Notes under the pieces: generated by a model | Told to the model about the DNA's origin: nothing | The model's database searches: none | Seen by the model: the letters and a program-made list of their open reading frames with translations, nothing else | Shown: positions 11,036 to 23,534 of the stretch, piece by piece | How positions within the stretch are numbered: position 1 is the stretch's first letter | How the letters are laid out: each line of letters opens with the position of its first letter | Assembly: GCF_029852145.1 (NCBI RefSeq) | Contig: NC_079969.1 | Coordinates: 8,742,001 to 8,806,000 of the forward strand | Source of the DNA: Microplitis mediator | Lineage: Eukaryota > Arthropoda > Insecta > Hymenoptera > Braconidae | Length of the DNA stretch: 64,000 nt | Direction: 5' to 3' | Translations under genes and position numbers: made by a program

Positions 11036-13479
11036 ATGTAACTCGAAATTACTTCAACTAAACGAAAATATCTGTTTTTTTTTTTTTTTTTTTAAGATTA
11101 AAATAACTCTTATCCTACAGTAACAACAGCTAACACGTAATATTGAATTCCTTAAGAAAAAAAATATTTCTTTTACAGAAACAATTTATTTTTATTTTTT
11201 TACCTTATTTTGTAAAACTGTTTTTTTAATGAATATGACCTTGAAAATATATGACGGACTATCACGACGACTGAACAACTAGTGTCATTAAAATTCGATA
11301 ATAATTTATATCTGAAAACTTCTATCTCAACCGCGGTATTGTGATAATTACAAATTTATTAGATAAGCGGCTTTGTTATTGACATTACACGTAATCAATC
11401 ACATAATCTACCAGCAGCTATATATTTATTTTTCGAAAAAATAATGTTTTAAAAAATTAATCATGAATTCTATGTTTTTTTTAATTTTGATAATAATTTT
11501 TTAAAAGAGCGCCATTTTTAATTACATTTAAATGATTTGAATTATAACGTTTCTATATTCATATATATAAAAATATTTATATGTATACATTGAGTATTAT
11601 GACGCAATAGTAGATATAGAAATAATGGTTGAAACTTTTATTTTTCTTTTCAAACATTTTTTTTTTTTTTTCATTGAAATAAAACGCATTAGTCATTAAT
11701 TCGATACCGATAATTATTAATAATTAAAATAAATATTTTTAATAAATAAAAATTCGGTTTTTTCAGGTTATGGAAGAATGTATTGGCAATAATATTAATA
11801 AAAATGATGTATAAATAAAAATATAAGTGAATAAAAAAATGTATAACTGTAGTTACCTGGACAATTAAGAATTATTATAAGTAAACCATAATTCAAAATA
11901 TATTGTAGTTATTTTGTATTACTGAATGAAGAGTTTATTATTTGATAACAAATAATTAAAATACGTCACGTGAAATTGATGATTCCGTAAAAGACATGCG
12001 TGAATCGAGTTTTTTTATAGTAAAATTAACAAATATTTGTCGGCATTGGAGGAGTAGTTAGTGTTGATATTTATGAATTTTAAATGAATGTCATGCATAT
12101 ATTTTCTTATTGTAAATTATTAAGAATGATAAAAAGTTTCAGGTGATTTTTAAATTTCGCGCGTAAAGAGGCTGCCATTTAAAAGTCGAGTAAAATCTGT
12201 CAAAATGCGGGAGAACAATTAAATTTACTTTCTTAATAATTTAGATGGATATATATTGACTAAAACAATGTAATTATTACAAAAAAAATTAATTACGCAA
12301 TGAAATTATTCGTTCAACCAATAAAAGTTTTTAAAAAATTGGCACTTCAAGAACTTTTTAAATTTACTCGCTCTTCCCGCCTTTTTTAGTCTCTACTGCA
12401 AATTTTTGTTGTACCGACGCACGAATTAATAAATTATATAAACAGATAAACATTCAACATGTCAACATATTGATCGGAAAGAGATAAAATACAAAGTATG
12501 TCCGTACGGTTACATACATACCGACCCTTGAATCGATTTGTCTTTTAGTTTTAGTATTTATATTATGATGTCGTTTACGGTACTTATGAGGGTTTTCAAT
12601 TTTTCCAGCTGCTTTTCAAAAATCTTACTACCATTTAAGCTGCCAGGTGGCCAGATTTTTGTATCTTAATTTAATGGACAATATTTGAATTTTTTCAAAC
12701 TGAATATTTATTATTTGAATATTTTCAAAAAACCGCGAGAATATATGTTCTGTTTTTATAATAATTTTGTATTACAGACATGAATTATCAATTGAAAATA
12801 ATCGTCAGAGATTGGAAGAATGACGTATGGTTTTTTCGGCTTTAGTTATCGATAACACGATCAATTTTAAACTTAAAGCAGTAAAACTTGATGTGTACAC
12901 CGAAAATCAGTTAGGATTGTTAGATTTCGTTGACGAGGTATTGATTAAGGTAAATCCCGATACATAGGATTTACGTCAAGTATTTTCTAAAGAACAATGG
13001 TCACGTCAAAATCACACGCCTGTTTTATTCGTATACGAATGGTGGAACTAGGAGTAGTAAAACCATGGAGACTAGAGTAGATTCTTGGACAAATGTAAAA
13101 TCGAAGAAGTGTAACGTACAAGAAAATACGATAACGTATAGTTAAAAAAAAATTGCTACATGGAAAAAAAAGAACAGTTGCTGCGACAGGACTTGCCCTG
13201 TAGCTGCAACAGGAAAACCCAGTAGCATTCACAAGATTAGTCCTGTTGCAGCATTAGGTTTATTCCTGTTGCAGTCAAGGTGCCATTTTTGTTGCAGCCA
13301 CAGGAGTAGCCTTGAATTTGTAATAAGTGTAATAATATGAATAACTGTAGTTAAGAATCTACACCGGTAAAAAATATTTTTTTACTACGTTGAGTAGGAT
13401 CGATACCAATTATCGTTTGCTACAATTGGTCACCACATTTCTAACTAGTTTGTGTCAGGAGTATTATTTAAATTTGGAG
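11036..13479. other. Intergenic, AT-rich; one dispersed repeat and a short motif cluster
   Basis: No gene was found. At 12355-12450 lies a divergent copy of a sequence also found at 19415 and 24570 (core CTTTCCCGCCATTTTCAATC). At 13175-13310 the word CCTGTTGCAGC or its inverse occurs about five times in 135 bases. Otherwise there are A/T homopolymer runs, and short ORFs here have no recognisable content. Confidence 0.5.
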
Positions 13480-14820
13480 CGTTTATTTGAAAATTCAAAA
13501 GCATGTATTTTAAATTCTATACGATCGTTACAATGAAATTTAAAACACAATTGTAGGGGAGGGTGGGGCAGAGCAGCCCCCCTAAGCCAATTATTATTTT
13601 TTGTGGCTTTCAACCATAAGATCACTTTGCTTTTGTCCTATTTCGAACAAATTTATGGACATTTTGCCAAAATTCTGAAAAAAAAATTTTTTTTTTGTGG
13701 GGCAGAGCGGCCCCCCTCCAAAAAGTGATAAAAAATTTTTTTTTTTAAATTGTTTTCATCATTAACAATGTATTTCCTTTTTTTAACAACTATTTTTGGT
13801 TTTATATTACTCGAAAAAAATTTTTTAAAGTGTAATAAATCGTTCACTCTCGATTACCTTAATTACTAATTGTTATTTAATAAAAAAAAAAATAAATTCT
13901 ATAGTTTTACTTTATTTCAAAAATTTATCAACTAAAAAAAAAAATTTAATTTTTATAAATTTTTAATGACCAAATTTGCCTCTTACATAGAGAAACGGCC
14001 GAAAAATATGAAAAAATAATTTTTTCGGAAGTTTCGGCTGGTCCATTTTGCCCCAGGTGTTATGCGTAGGGTTAGAAATGTGGAATTATACTAATTTTTT
14101 TTTAATTTGACGATAAAAATTTGAAAAAATCACTTTTTCAAAATTTTGGGCTTGTCCATTTTGCCCCAAATGTCATGCGTAGGGGTAAAAATGCGCAAAC
14201 ATATCGGATTTATAGTAATTAGTCGAAAAAAAAAAAATTTTTTTTTTGATCAAAATTTCAGGGGGGCCGCTCTGCCCCACCCTCCCCTATGTGTTTATTG
14301 CGTTATATGCAAAATGTTTTGAAAATTCAAACAATTATTTTAACAGTGTATATATCACATCTAATACTGTATCATTTTATCATTTATCATACTGTCAATG
14401 ATGTTCAGTTCAGTCACAAGTTTTATTTACTTTATATTATTGAGGAAAGGAAAACTTAAAAATAATAAAGTCTAATGTTCACCGCTCACATTACTCACAC
14501 AGATATTATATATTTCACTACACAATTGTGTTTGAAATTTCATTGTAACGATCGTATAGAATTTAAAATACACGCTTTTGAATTTTCAAATAAACGCTTC
14601 AAATTTTCAAATACATTTATTTAAAAATTAAAAAGAAAGTATTTGAAAATTAAAAAAAAAAGTATTTGAAAATCCAAAGTGTTAATTTGAAAATTCAAAA
14701 ACATGTATTTTAAATTCTATATGAAATTAGTAATGAAATTTCAAGCACAAATGTATGTGTTTATTGCGTTATATACAATGTTTTGAAAATTAAAACAATT
14801 TTTTTAACAGTGTAGGCAGA
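13480..14820. repeat. Repeat cluster hosting the GGGG element
   Basis: The sequence ATGTATTTTAAATTCTATA with flanking TTTGAAAATTCAAAA occurs at about 13485-13553 (then split by the GGGG element and resumed at 14290-14350). It is inverted at 14518-14600 and direct again at 14683-14815. It ends in TTTTTAACAGTGTA. The source element is unknown. Confidence 0.75.
13556..14287. mobile_element. GGGGAGGGTGGGGCAGAGC foldback element with TA duplication
   Basis: Terminal inverted repeats of about 30 bases (GGGGAGGGTGGGGCAGAGCA...GCTCTGCCCCACCCTCCCC) bound 732 bases and are flanked by TA on both sides (13554-13555 and 14288-14289). An uninterrupted relative of the host sequence at 14683-14815 reads straight through the insertion point (ACAAATGTATGTGTTTATTG). 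This confirms the ends and the TA target duplication. The interior repeats phrases such as TTTTGCCCCAAATGTCATGC and has no transposase ORF. Confidence 0.9.
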
Positions 14821-15491
14821 AATAGTAACTGCAAGTTTTATAAATTTCCAACGTCGGAAGTCCAACAGAGATGGCACTCCAACAAAAAGGTGATGTGAAA
14901 TGAAATTTATAAATTCAAAAATAATAAAATTTTTAACTCCGCTGATTTCACTGTCATTCAAAAAATTTTATTTGAAAAATATGATGCAGTGGGCGTGTTT
15001 GGCCGAAGTAAGTACTTACTAAATTTAGTAAGGACTTAGTCAGATTTGGTATAGTAAATATGCTTTTACTATACAAAATCTTACTGAGCTCCATATTTCC
15101 ATATTTATTTTTAGTTTCATTTAGAAGTCTTTTGGGATAAAGTAAAACTATTCAACTCAGATATTAGATGGCGCACATGTAGTTTTTGACCATTTGCCCA
15201 ACATGTTGTTGGTTTATCTCCAGTTCCCAAAGTCCTTAGTCATTAGTCATTGTCCAAAAATTTTGTGTTCAATAAATTAATTTTCTCCAGACTACAGTGC
15301 AGTAAAAAAAAACAACAGCAATTTAACTGATAGTGAAAAAAGAATATTAATTATTAACTACAATTGAATACTTTTGATATAACTGTGTTATACTCATACA
15401 ATAAATAATCAATATATATATTTTTGATACCGTAAGCCAGAAAAATTTCAATATTAAATCATTATCAGTGCAGCAAAACTATCATTGAAAT
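14821..15491. promoter_or_regulatory. Upstream region of the PARP gene
   Basis: No ORF of note. A short inverted pattern (AGTAAGTACTTACTAAATT and TATAGTAAATATGCTTTTACTATA) lies at 15005-15080. The higher-complexity stretch 15165-15300 is the best candidate for promoter or 5' untranslated sequence of the PARP gene. A strong acceptor, TTTTTGTTTTTCAG, at 15720-15733 suggests a 5' untranslated intron. The transcription start cannot be seen. Confidence 0.3.
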
Positions 15492-15690
15492 GATACTGAA
15501 GTTAGCAGACGTCTAATAATTTTTGGATCTTTTTTTAAACAATAAATTATAAAAAAAAAATATTTGAAAAAATTGCACCTGTAGTTTTTTAAATTTTCTA
15601 CATGTGCATATTTTTATTTTATTTTTTTGCAATTGATTTGTTGAAAGACAAAAATCCAAAAATTTTTAAATGTCTGCTAACTTCAGGATC
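15492..15690. mobile_element. GATACTGAAGTTAGC MITE, copy a
   Basis: The ends GATACTGAAGTTAGCAGACG and TGTCTGCTAACTTCAGGATC are inverted over about 35 bases. The centre has its own inverted pair, GCACCTGTAGTTTTTTAAA with TTTCTACATGTGC. Length is 199 bases with no coding capacity. Sister copies are at 18864, 25853, 28515 and 49956. Confidence 0.88.
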
Positions 15691-15811
15691 GTAAACTATC
15701 AGTATAATATATATATATATTTTTGTTTTTCAGCTACAGGAGACGTATTAATTATATTAATCATTAATTTGGTCATATATAACTTTATTTTGAATAACAA
15801 AAATATATAAA

Positions 15812-17170
15812 ATGGATGAACTTCAAGATGAACAAGAAATCATACATAAAGCAAAAATAAAACAATTAATTAAGAATTGCTCAGCATTAAAAATGGATCC
15901 TGCATTAGAATCAACAGCTTATGTATACGAGACAATTGAACGGACATATTCAATGATTTGGACAAAAGAAGAATTACATAATGGGGAAAAAATGTATTAT
16001 TATTATAGAGTGCAAATACTTGGATTATATGAAAACGGTCTTGATGAAAATAAAAATTATATACTTGAACAAAATTGGGGTACTTTTGATACTGTTAATC
16101 ATCGCAAACGTACTGAATCATTACCACTATCCGTGTGCTTAAGCAAATTCACAATTCAAACAACTGAACGAAGCCGAAATTATGTCTTTGCTAAAATAAA
16201 AGACAATGATATCGATGATGATGATTTACCATTATCAATTCGTGAGCTTATTATAAGATATATATTTGACATTGACTTTTTAAAAAGAATGATGGAAGAA
16301 TATACATTGGATGTGAAGAGTAAAATAACTGAATTCATTCAAATAACAGGGGAATTTAAAAGTATTAAATCGAAATTATTTGATTGTCAATCACCGAGAA
16401 ATCTTTCTCTAGATTATACCACTCAACTTGAGGCTCAGTATGATATAATACGTGAATTTTTGAATAAAAAAATTACGTGTCAATCTAACGGTGATGATAA
16501 TAATGAGAGAACTTTTAGTTTAATGAATTTTTATTACAAGCAATTGCACACGACAATAGAAGTACTCAATATAGAAGATAGTCGTTATAAACTAATTGAA
16601 AAATATTTTGAAAATACTAAGTCAGTCAAACATAACTTCTCGCAATTAAAAATAGACAATGTTTTTGTTATTGAAAGACCTTGTGATAATGATAGATATA
16701 CTAAAAATTTAGAAAATAAAAAATTACTTTGGCATGGAACCCGTATTTCTAATATTCCGTCAATTTTATATGAAGGTTTTAGAATAACTAAAGCTCGATA
16801 TGGAATGCTTGGTAATGGAATATACTTTGCGAATTCAGTATCCAAATCAGCAAATTATTGTGATATTAGAAAACACGGTGTTTTATTTTTGTGTGAAGTT
16901 GCGTTGGGTAATATGACGGGATTTATTAGACTAGAATCTCCTAAGGATACTTATATAAAATTACCAGATGGTTTCAATTCAGTTTACGCTAAAGGTATGT
17001 GGTCACCTGATCCAAATGACTCTGTCACTATTGATGAAGATGTTGTTGTACCTTGCGGTAAACTTACCTCATTTTATTCACATGGTTCTCTTTTACAACA
17101 TGATGAATTTACTGTTTATAATCCAGCGCAAATAAAAATGCGTTATCTTGTATCAGTTAGTTTTAATTAA
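15812..17170 (+). CDS. Poly(ADP-ribose) polymerase, PARP2/3-like, intronless
   Basis: 452 residues in a single exon. PARPs transfer ADP-ribose from NAD+ to proteins, mostly in nuclear DNA-damage signalling. The first about 130 residues resemble a WGR domain (YYYRVQILG, then QNWGTFD at 88-94). Residues about 135-260 replace the helical regulatory domain (LPLSIRELIIRYIFDIDFLK is recognisable) but are diverged. The catalytic fold follows: LLWHGTR (His308), GNGIYFANSVSKSANYC (Tyr338) and HDEFTVYNPAQIKMRYLV (Glu432). This H-Y-E triad is that of true polymerases. Zinc fingers and BRCT are absent, as in PARP2/3. The start is the first Met, in the context AAAATGG. Lack of introns suggests a retrocopy or intron loss, but the ORF is intact and so probably functional or young. 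A BLAST search would be needed to choose between PARP2, PARP3 or a lineage-specific paralogue. Confidence 0.93.
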   Translation: MDELQDEQEIIHKAKIKQLIKNCSALKMDPALESTAYVYETIERTYSMIWTKEELHNGEKMYYYYRVQILGLYENGLDENKNYILEQNWGTFDTVNHRKRTESLPLSVCLSKFTIQTTERSRNYVFAKIKDNDIDDDDLPLSIRELIIRYIFDIDFLKRMMEEYTLDVKSKITEFIQITGEFKSIKSKLFDCQSPRNLSLDYTTQLEAQYDIIREFLNKKITCQSNGDDNNERTFSLMNFYYKQLHTTIEVLNIEDSRYKLIEKYFENTKSVKHNFSQLKIDNVFVIERPCDNDRYTKNLENKKLLWHGTRISNIPSILYEGFRITKARYGMLGNGIYFANSVSKSANYCDIRKHGVLFLCEVALGNMTGFIRLESPKDTYIKLPDGFNSVYAKGMWSPDPNDSVTIDEDVVVPCGKLTSFYSHGSLLQHDEFTVYNPAQIKMRYLVSVSFN

Positions 17171-17905
17171 TTTTTTTTTTTATTAGAAGGCTAAGAAAAA
17201 TTATATACAGGGTTATATATGATTTGCATATGACTTACAAATAATTATATAGAATTATATGACAGTTTATTCAACACTTGGTTATCTATATACAAATATA
17301 TATTATTATATATAATTACATACAATTATATATAATAATATATATTTATATATGATTATAAATAAAAAAAAATGATATATAATCTATACCTATAAAATGA
17401 TAGGCCTTTTTTTTAAACGCGCATCAGGTAATGTCATAAATCTGTTCTTGTTTTGGCCTGATATAACTTTATTTAATTTCCTACTTAATATTTTAAAAAG
17501 TACTGAAAATACTAATAATAATAATAATCATCATCATCAAATTAAATTTCTGTTTGAAAGTACAAACAATTTCATTTTAAATGTCTGACAGTAATTTTAA
17601 TTTTGAGAAATTGTATTCTGATGCAGACAATATTTTTGATGAATAATAATTTTTTTTAGTCACTTAGAACACATTCCACGGTATGTTAAATATTTATAGT
17701 TAACTTACTTTTTGTTTGCTATTAAGGCAAAAAAAATTATCATTTTTTCAATACTCAGATTTCGAACATAAATAATTATAATTTAGTTGTAATTCATATA
17801 AATAGATTATTTTATTTTCATAAGTAATAAATATTCTGTACTGATTAAATTTATGGTAGATAATTTTTAGTAAATAAAAAAATTAATTTATAAAATACGG
17901 AGTTC

Positions 17906-18042
17906 CCTGATTAAAAGAAACGATTCGAAATGACTGGCAATGTCAAATGCGCATAAGAAGAGTGATTCAAAAGTATTCAAAGCATTTAAAAGTAGTGAAA
18001 TTTTTTTTTCTAATCGTTTTAAATCGTTTATTTTAATAAGGT
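17906..18042. repeat. CCCTGATTAAA foldback, copy 1 (degenerate)
   Basis: CCCTGATTAAAAGAAACGATT faces the inverted AATCGTTTATTTTAATAAGG about 137 bases away. The arms are imperfect. It is related to the element at 19084. Confidence 0.5.
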
Positions 18043-18863
18043 TTATTTATTTTAATTTAGTTTATTTTTAGCTGATATATATTTAGACAAAAAAACGTAT
18101 TCAATTAATTTAATAATATGATTATTTAAGATATTTAAATATAAATATTTGAAAATAGATAATAAGTACAAACGTGTCAACTTACAAGAGATTGATTTTT
18201 GAAATTTTTTTACCAAATACTTATTTAATAACTTAAAAAGTTTTTTCTTAGTAGTTTAATGTTAAAATTTTTTTTTTTTTTTTTTTTTTTTAAATCAAAT
18301 CAAAAATTAAAACGACGTGGATAAGTGTACAGAAATAGGTGGAATAGAATAAGGGATAAGTGTGCGACACAATAACGTGACACATGATAGGCTATTCCGA
18401 ACACAGGTTTTTTTCTACATCTTTAGACTCTACGAAATTAACAATACAAATTAATTATATGGGATTAAGCTTTTTGGAAAATCTGATCAAAGTCAGATTC
18501 AATCATGCAAGATAATGCATGAGTGAAAAAAAAGTTCTTCTCAACAGACCGTCCTAATATATATGTATATTATATTTTGTCTAACTGAGATATATCACTC
18601 TGCTCAGTACCTCAACTTGAGATCTTTTTTACAATTCATTAAATTTCAAAGTTAAACTTATTTATAAATCTCATTTAAAATTTTTTATTTATTTGGTTCT
18701 ATTTGTTTTTTATTTCAACTCTAATTAGTAAATTAATATAAATTGTAAATCACACCTTTTTTTTTATCATCGATAATTTTCTTTCAATAATTGTTCAATC
18801 TCATTAATATATGCTACTGGATCAATGATAAATTATATGACTAGAGTTCAGGACATTTTTCAA

Positions 18864-19061
18864 TGATCCTGAAGTTAATAGACAATTGACAATTTTCGGA
18901 TTTTTTTTCCAAAAAATCAATTACAAAAAAATATAAAATAAAAATATGCACTTGTAGAAAATTTATGAAACCACAGGTGCAATTTTTCAAATTTTTTTTT
19001 TTATAATTTATCGTTCAAAATAAAATCAAAACATTATAAGACTTCAGCTAACTTCAGTATC
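18864..19061. mobile_element. GATACTGAAGTTAGC MITE, copy b
   Basis: The ends are GATCCTGAAGTTAATAGAC and CTTCAGCTAACTTCAGTATC, and the centre holds GCACTTGTAGAAAATTT opposite ACCACAGGTGCAATTTTT. It is 198 bases long and inverted in sense relative to copy a. Confidence 0.83.
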
Positions 19062-19083
19062 ATCATTTTTCATCATCATCAGT

Positions 19084-19226
19084 ACCCTGATTAAACAAAA
19101 TGATTAAAAATGATTTGTTTTTTAACCATTTTAAATACTTTTTAATCCTTCAAATCATTTCTAATCCTGTCTCTTATGGACATTTAACGTGTGAAATCAT
19201 TTTTAATCATTTTGTTTAATCAGGGT
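19084..19226. mobile_element. CCCTGATTAAAC foldback, copy 2
   Basis: CCCTGATTAAACAAAATGAT and ATCATTTTGTTTAATCAGGG are exact inverted ends. TA is on both sides, consistent with a TA target duplication. The interior repeats AAATGATTT/AAATCATTT words and has no ORF. Confidence 0.85.
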
Positions 19227-21248
19227 AAATACTATATAGATTACTATTGTCACAGGTTATAAATAATAATAATATTTCATTACTTTGTTATGGGTAAAGA
19301 GGGGAATCCCACAACATTGATAAAAATTAATTAATTACTTATTTGTTTAATGTCTTTTTTTATGTTACAAAAAAGTAGAAATTATTTTAAAAAATATCAA
19401 CACAAAAAATTTTTTTAATTTACTCACCTTTCCCGCCATTTTCAATCTCTGTTACGAGTGCATCGTACATCGACACACAAATTAATAAAATAAACATATA
19501 ATCCGCACTAACAAATATTTTTCTCAATTTATCTATAAATTGTCTTATTGAGAAGGTCAATTGTATGTTTAGGTTTCACTATATTTTAAAATTGGAGAAA
19601 AAAATAAAATATATGTTAGGATGGTCCTAACAAATAAGAGTTAATTGTATTTTATCAGAAAGAAATTAATATTTCGGTGAGGCACGATATATGATTAAAT
19701 TGTGTAGGTTTTGACCATTCTTCCAAGTAATTTATTTATTCAAGTAATGAATCTTAGTTTATAAGTTATGTCTAACGTTCGATGACTACTTCAAATACAT
19801 AAAAATTTTTAATTGAAAAAAATTAAATTTCATAATATTATGATTAATTAATAAAAATAAAAAATAGTCGAAAAATAAAGTTCTTCATTACTTTCCTAAC
19901 CCTATGTTATCAATATTATTGTGATAAATTTTTTCAGCATTTTATTTTTTGTACAAACATTTTTTCTGTTATTGTAAAAATGAGAGGTTTATTTTTTTCT
20001 GCTGATCGATACCTTTTAAGGTAATTGTTTAGAAGTGGGGCTCACTCATGTTTAAATTAGCAAAAGTCCTTGTCGTAAGCAATTAGCAATGAAAGCAGGT
20101 TGGTCATCATGCAATTGTCGGTGGATTGACGATATATTTACTTAAATTGAGTATAAAATAAGCGTCAATATTCGAGTGTTTGTAACAAAGCTATAAAAAT
20201 GATATAATTAATATCTTTTGATATTTTTCAATGTTCCATGTTGTACTGCGCCAAATGATATAATTTTTTTATTATTGTATGTACTGACTCTTCAGTCAAC
20301 CACCAAATCTTAAGATATATCCTTGTTTGCCATAATGTGTGTAGTTTCGTCCTAAGTACGTTAACGTATTTCTTATATAATGAGGGCTAAAATAGACCAC
20401 CAAAACTGTTCATTAAATATAATTTATTAAGAAAGTTAAAGATAATAAAATTACGTTTCAAAGTTATATTGCAGCAGACTATTAAAACGACTTTGATTTT
20501 ATTAAAATACAATTGTTTTATAGTTATTCGCAAACATCTCACGTGTAAAGAATAGAAAATATGAAATCCGAAATTTTTTGGAGGGCCTACTTTGCCCCTA
20601 ATTTTCGATTTTTCAATTTTAAAAGACGCAGCATAATGAAGTGAAAATAAGTATCAAGGGTCTAAGAAGAAGTAAACGCGTAAAAAAATGGATATATTAC
20701 AATTATTTTCCTTAAGGGGCCCACTCTGCCCCCTCTCCCCTACGGTTTGCACGGTAGTTGTTTTCATAAATCAATATCTTTTCATGCAATTATGAAACTT
20801 GCAGTCTACAATTGTATTAAAGAAGAAATATCGATGCCACAGAATAAAGCGAAAATGGTCAACAGAATTGATCGAACGAACTGCGCACTTTCTTTATATT
20901 TCACCACGTAACCGCTTAATAGCCAATAGTTTTGCTCTGGAATCCCTTCTACTCAAATAATATTTTCCAGAAGATGGGGAACTATGCAAATGTTTTATTT
21001 GCGCAACTCACAATTTCGACCATATGTATATTCCTGACGTTAAGAAACTATTCATACAAAAAGACCGTCGAATGTAGTCATCACTATTTAATAAAATAAC
21101 TCTCTGTTAATTTTTCGATAAATGTGATCAGAAATCTGTCTTTCAAATACCGGCAACTTTCTTCATTCAAATATTATCACTAAATTCAAATACTTTTATA
21201 GTTTCAAAATATATTTTTTTTTTATACAAAAGTTTTATAAATTTATTC

Positions 21249-23212
21249 ATGATGATGAAATCAATAAGATATATTATTTTGAGTGTATGGTTCGCAAGTG
21301 TTTCTTGTTATGAATTTGAAAACTTCAATTTATCAGTAACAGATACTCCAATCACACACATAGATGTGGTAACTAAATTTTTATATTTTTGATAATTCTA
21401 TCATCACCATTATAATTTTTTTTTTTCTACAGTTTTTTTATGAGTAATGATAATGATGACAAAACTTTTGTTTGTTTTCTAACAGGCTCAACTTTTTCAA
21501 CTCTGTTATGCAAATACATCAAATCCAATAGCCATCACTGAAAACTTGGCAAAGACATTGCACAAAAATTTGTCCGATTCAACAAAGGCACCTGTCATTA
21601 TCATCAACGATAACTTCATATCAAAAGACATTCAACTGTACTATCCAACCTATCCAATGTATATTTTATCAGTGACGAGTCAAATGGAACTGGATGCTCT
21701 TTTGAGCAAGCTGATGAGTTCACCCTTTTGGAGTATTCAATCAGCGTTCTTTGTGATCTTCGAAACTGTAAAATCATGTGAAGAGGATTCATTTCAAGTT
21801 TTGGGACTACTATGGGAGTTTGAATTGTTATCATGTGTCGTGGTGTGCTCCAGTACCAGCGCTGAAACCACTCTCTATACTTACAATCCTTTCACAAAAC
21901 GAGCTCCCGATCCTTGGATTGAAATTGAGAAAAATTGGTTTGATCACCGTCGTCGACCAGTGACCTTCTACAAACAATCTTTCACTAACGGTAAATTTCC
22001 TTTTTTATCATTATTATTATTATTGTTTGTTTCATAATTAATACAACGTGGATTTTTTATTTAGATCATATCATATGTGCGAATCTCACTTTTGATAAAA
22101 CTCAACTTCTTGACGGTTATCCTGTTACAATAGCCATGACGAATGGCTTTCACGCAAGCTTTTACTTTATTGAAACATTTGCTTCTTTGAAAATGACTTC
22201 ACAATTGACGGACTTCAGAGATCCTGTTTTAGTCGCTAAATCAATAATAAATACTGAACGAGATATTAGTACAGAATTGTATGCTGATTATTTAATTAAA
22301 TGTGGAGACGTAGTGCCCGTGACTTTTGAAATATCTTATGTCATAGCAACACAAAAGCGAAGCTTTCAACCAGTATCTTATGAAATTGAAAGTGCGTTCG
22401 ATATTAATGGGGCTATAGGGATAATAATTATTCTTCTTCTAATTACCGTCCTGATTATATTGCACAATGGGTATCAAGTGAGATTGGCTATTCTGGATGT
22501 CTTGAAGTTGATGATGAGTATGGGGATAGATACACCTCTTGATCGACTCGCCATGAAATTAACCTTCTTTACTGCTTTTTTGTTCGTTTTTATATTTGGT
22601 CCAGCGCTTCAGGGACAAATATTCGCCTCACTTGCTCGTCCGCCATCTCAGAACGTGGAGTCTCTTAAGGACTTGTATGATCAAAAGTACCATGTATATT
22701 ATATTCAAGCGATCCATGATAGTATATTAGAAGAGGAATTATGGAAAACTGAAGAGGAAATGAAATATCTTCATCCCCATCCAATCACTTTTTCCTTAAG
22801 AGAATGTTTGCAACTAATGATGCGGGATCCGGAAGTTGCGTGTATTGATGAAAATGAGGTCATCTTATATTGGACTAGGAAATTTCATTTTCACGTGTCC
22901 AAAAGATTTGTGTTTAAAAAAAATTTTTTCTATCATCATCGCTTAAATTGGGCCCTGGGCAAACGATTTTATCAGAGATTATTAAAATTTCAAGAATTAG
23001 GTCTCACGAATCTTGACGAGTTACTGTACGCACGGATTGCATCAAACAAAATGAAAATTACAGAAAGAACAGAAAAAATGTTAGATCATGACATAATTGA
23101 CGCTGAAGATTTGACAAATTTATATATATTTATGGCATTTTTTCAACTTTTGGCAGTCATCATATTTGGTGTTGAACATATTTTCGCATATTATCGCCGT
23201 CGAAGACGATAG
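21249..23212 (+). CDS. Divergent ionotropic receptor (IR), three exons
   Basis: Exons 21249-21368, 21486-21990 and 22065-23212 join in phase to 590 residues. IRs are variant ionotropic glutamate receptors used in insects for smell, taste and other sensing, acting as ligand-gated cation channels in dendrite membranes. Residues 1-21 are a signal peptide ending near FASVSC. An extracellular region follows, then TM1 at about 324-342 (AIGIIIILLLITVLIILH), the pore and TM2 at 372-392 (KLTFFTAFLFVFIFGPALQG), a ligand-binding S2 lobe, and TM3 at about 560-582 before a short basic tail (RRRRR). The order signal, S1, TM1, pore, TM2, S2, TM3 matches the family. It is not one of the conserved co-receptors (Ir8a, Ir25a, Ir76b) by size and divergence, so it is probably a tuning-type, lineage-specific IR. 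The three start ATGs in a row make the exact initiator uncertain by two codons. Confidence 0.9.
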
Positions 23213-23534
23213 AAATAAAAATTCGATAACATCGACAAAATATGCCTATTAACAAAAACAGATGCGCTTGACTCAATGAATTTGATTGTGTAGATTTCTT
23301 CCATTCAACCAATTTTTATGTTTTTTATTTAAATTAAGTTATTTATTAACAGTCGACTGTTATATTTTGTGAGTATTACAGCAAAATGTCCACTATTAGA
23401 TGTGATTTTTATAATAATAATTATGCAAGTGATTATAACATATAGAAAGAAAATTTCAAAATAATAAATATTATTCTATATATAACCACCATAGTTATAA
23501 TTACATAATAATGTATATATATTTTTTCAGTTTC
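23213..23534. other. IR 3' flank
   Basis: An AATAAA lies directly after the stop (about 23213). It is AT-rich with no coding content. Confidence 0.4.

Larger units (their letters stand above)
17171..21248. other. Intergenic between PARP and the ionotropic receptor
   Basis: No gene was found. It contains TATAT-rich sequence (17205-17380), the MITEs at 17906-18042, 18864-19061 and 19084-19226, a second copy of the CTTTCCCGCCATTTTCAATC repeat (about 19415-19500), and G+C-richer pieces at 20575-20745 with TACTTTGCCCC and CCACTCTGCCCCCTCTCCCC. Those resemble the GGGG element ends but lie in the same orientation. The 150 bases before 21249 are the likely IR promoter, with no certain motif. Confidence 0.5.
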
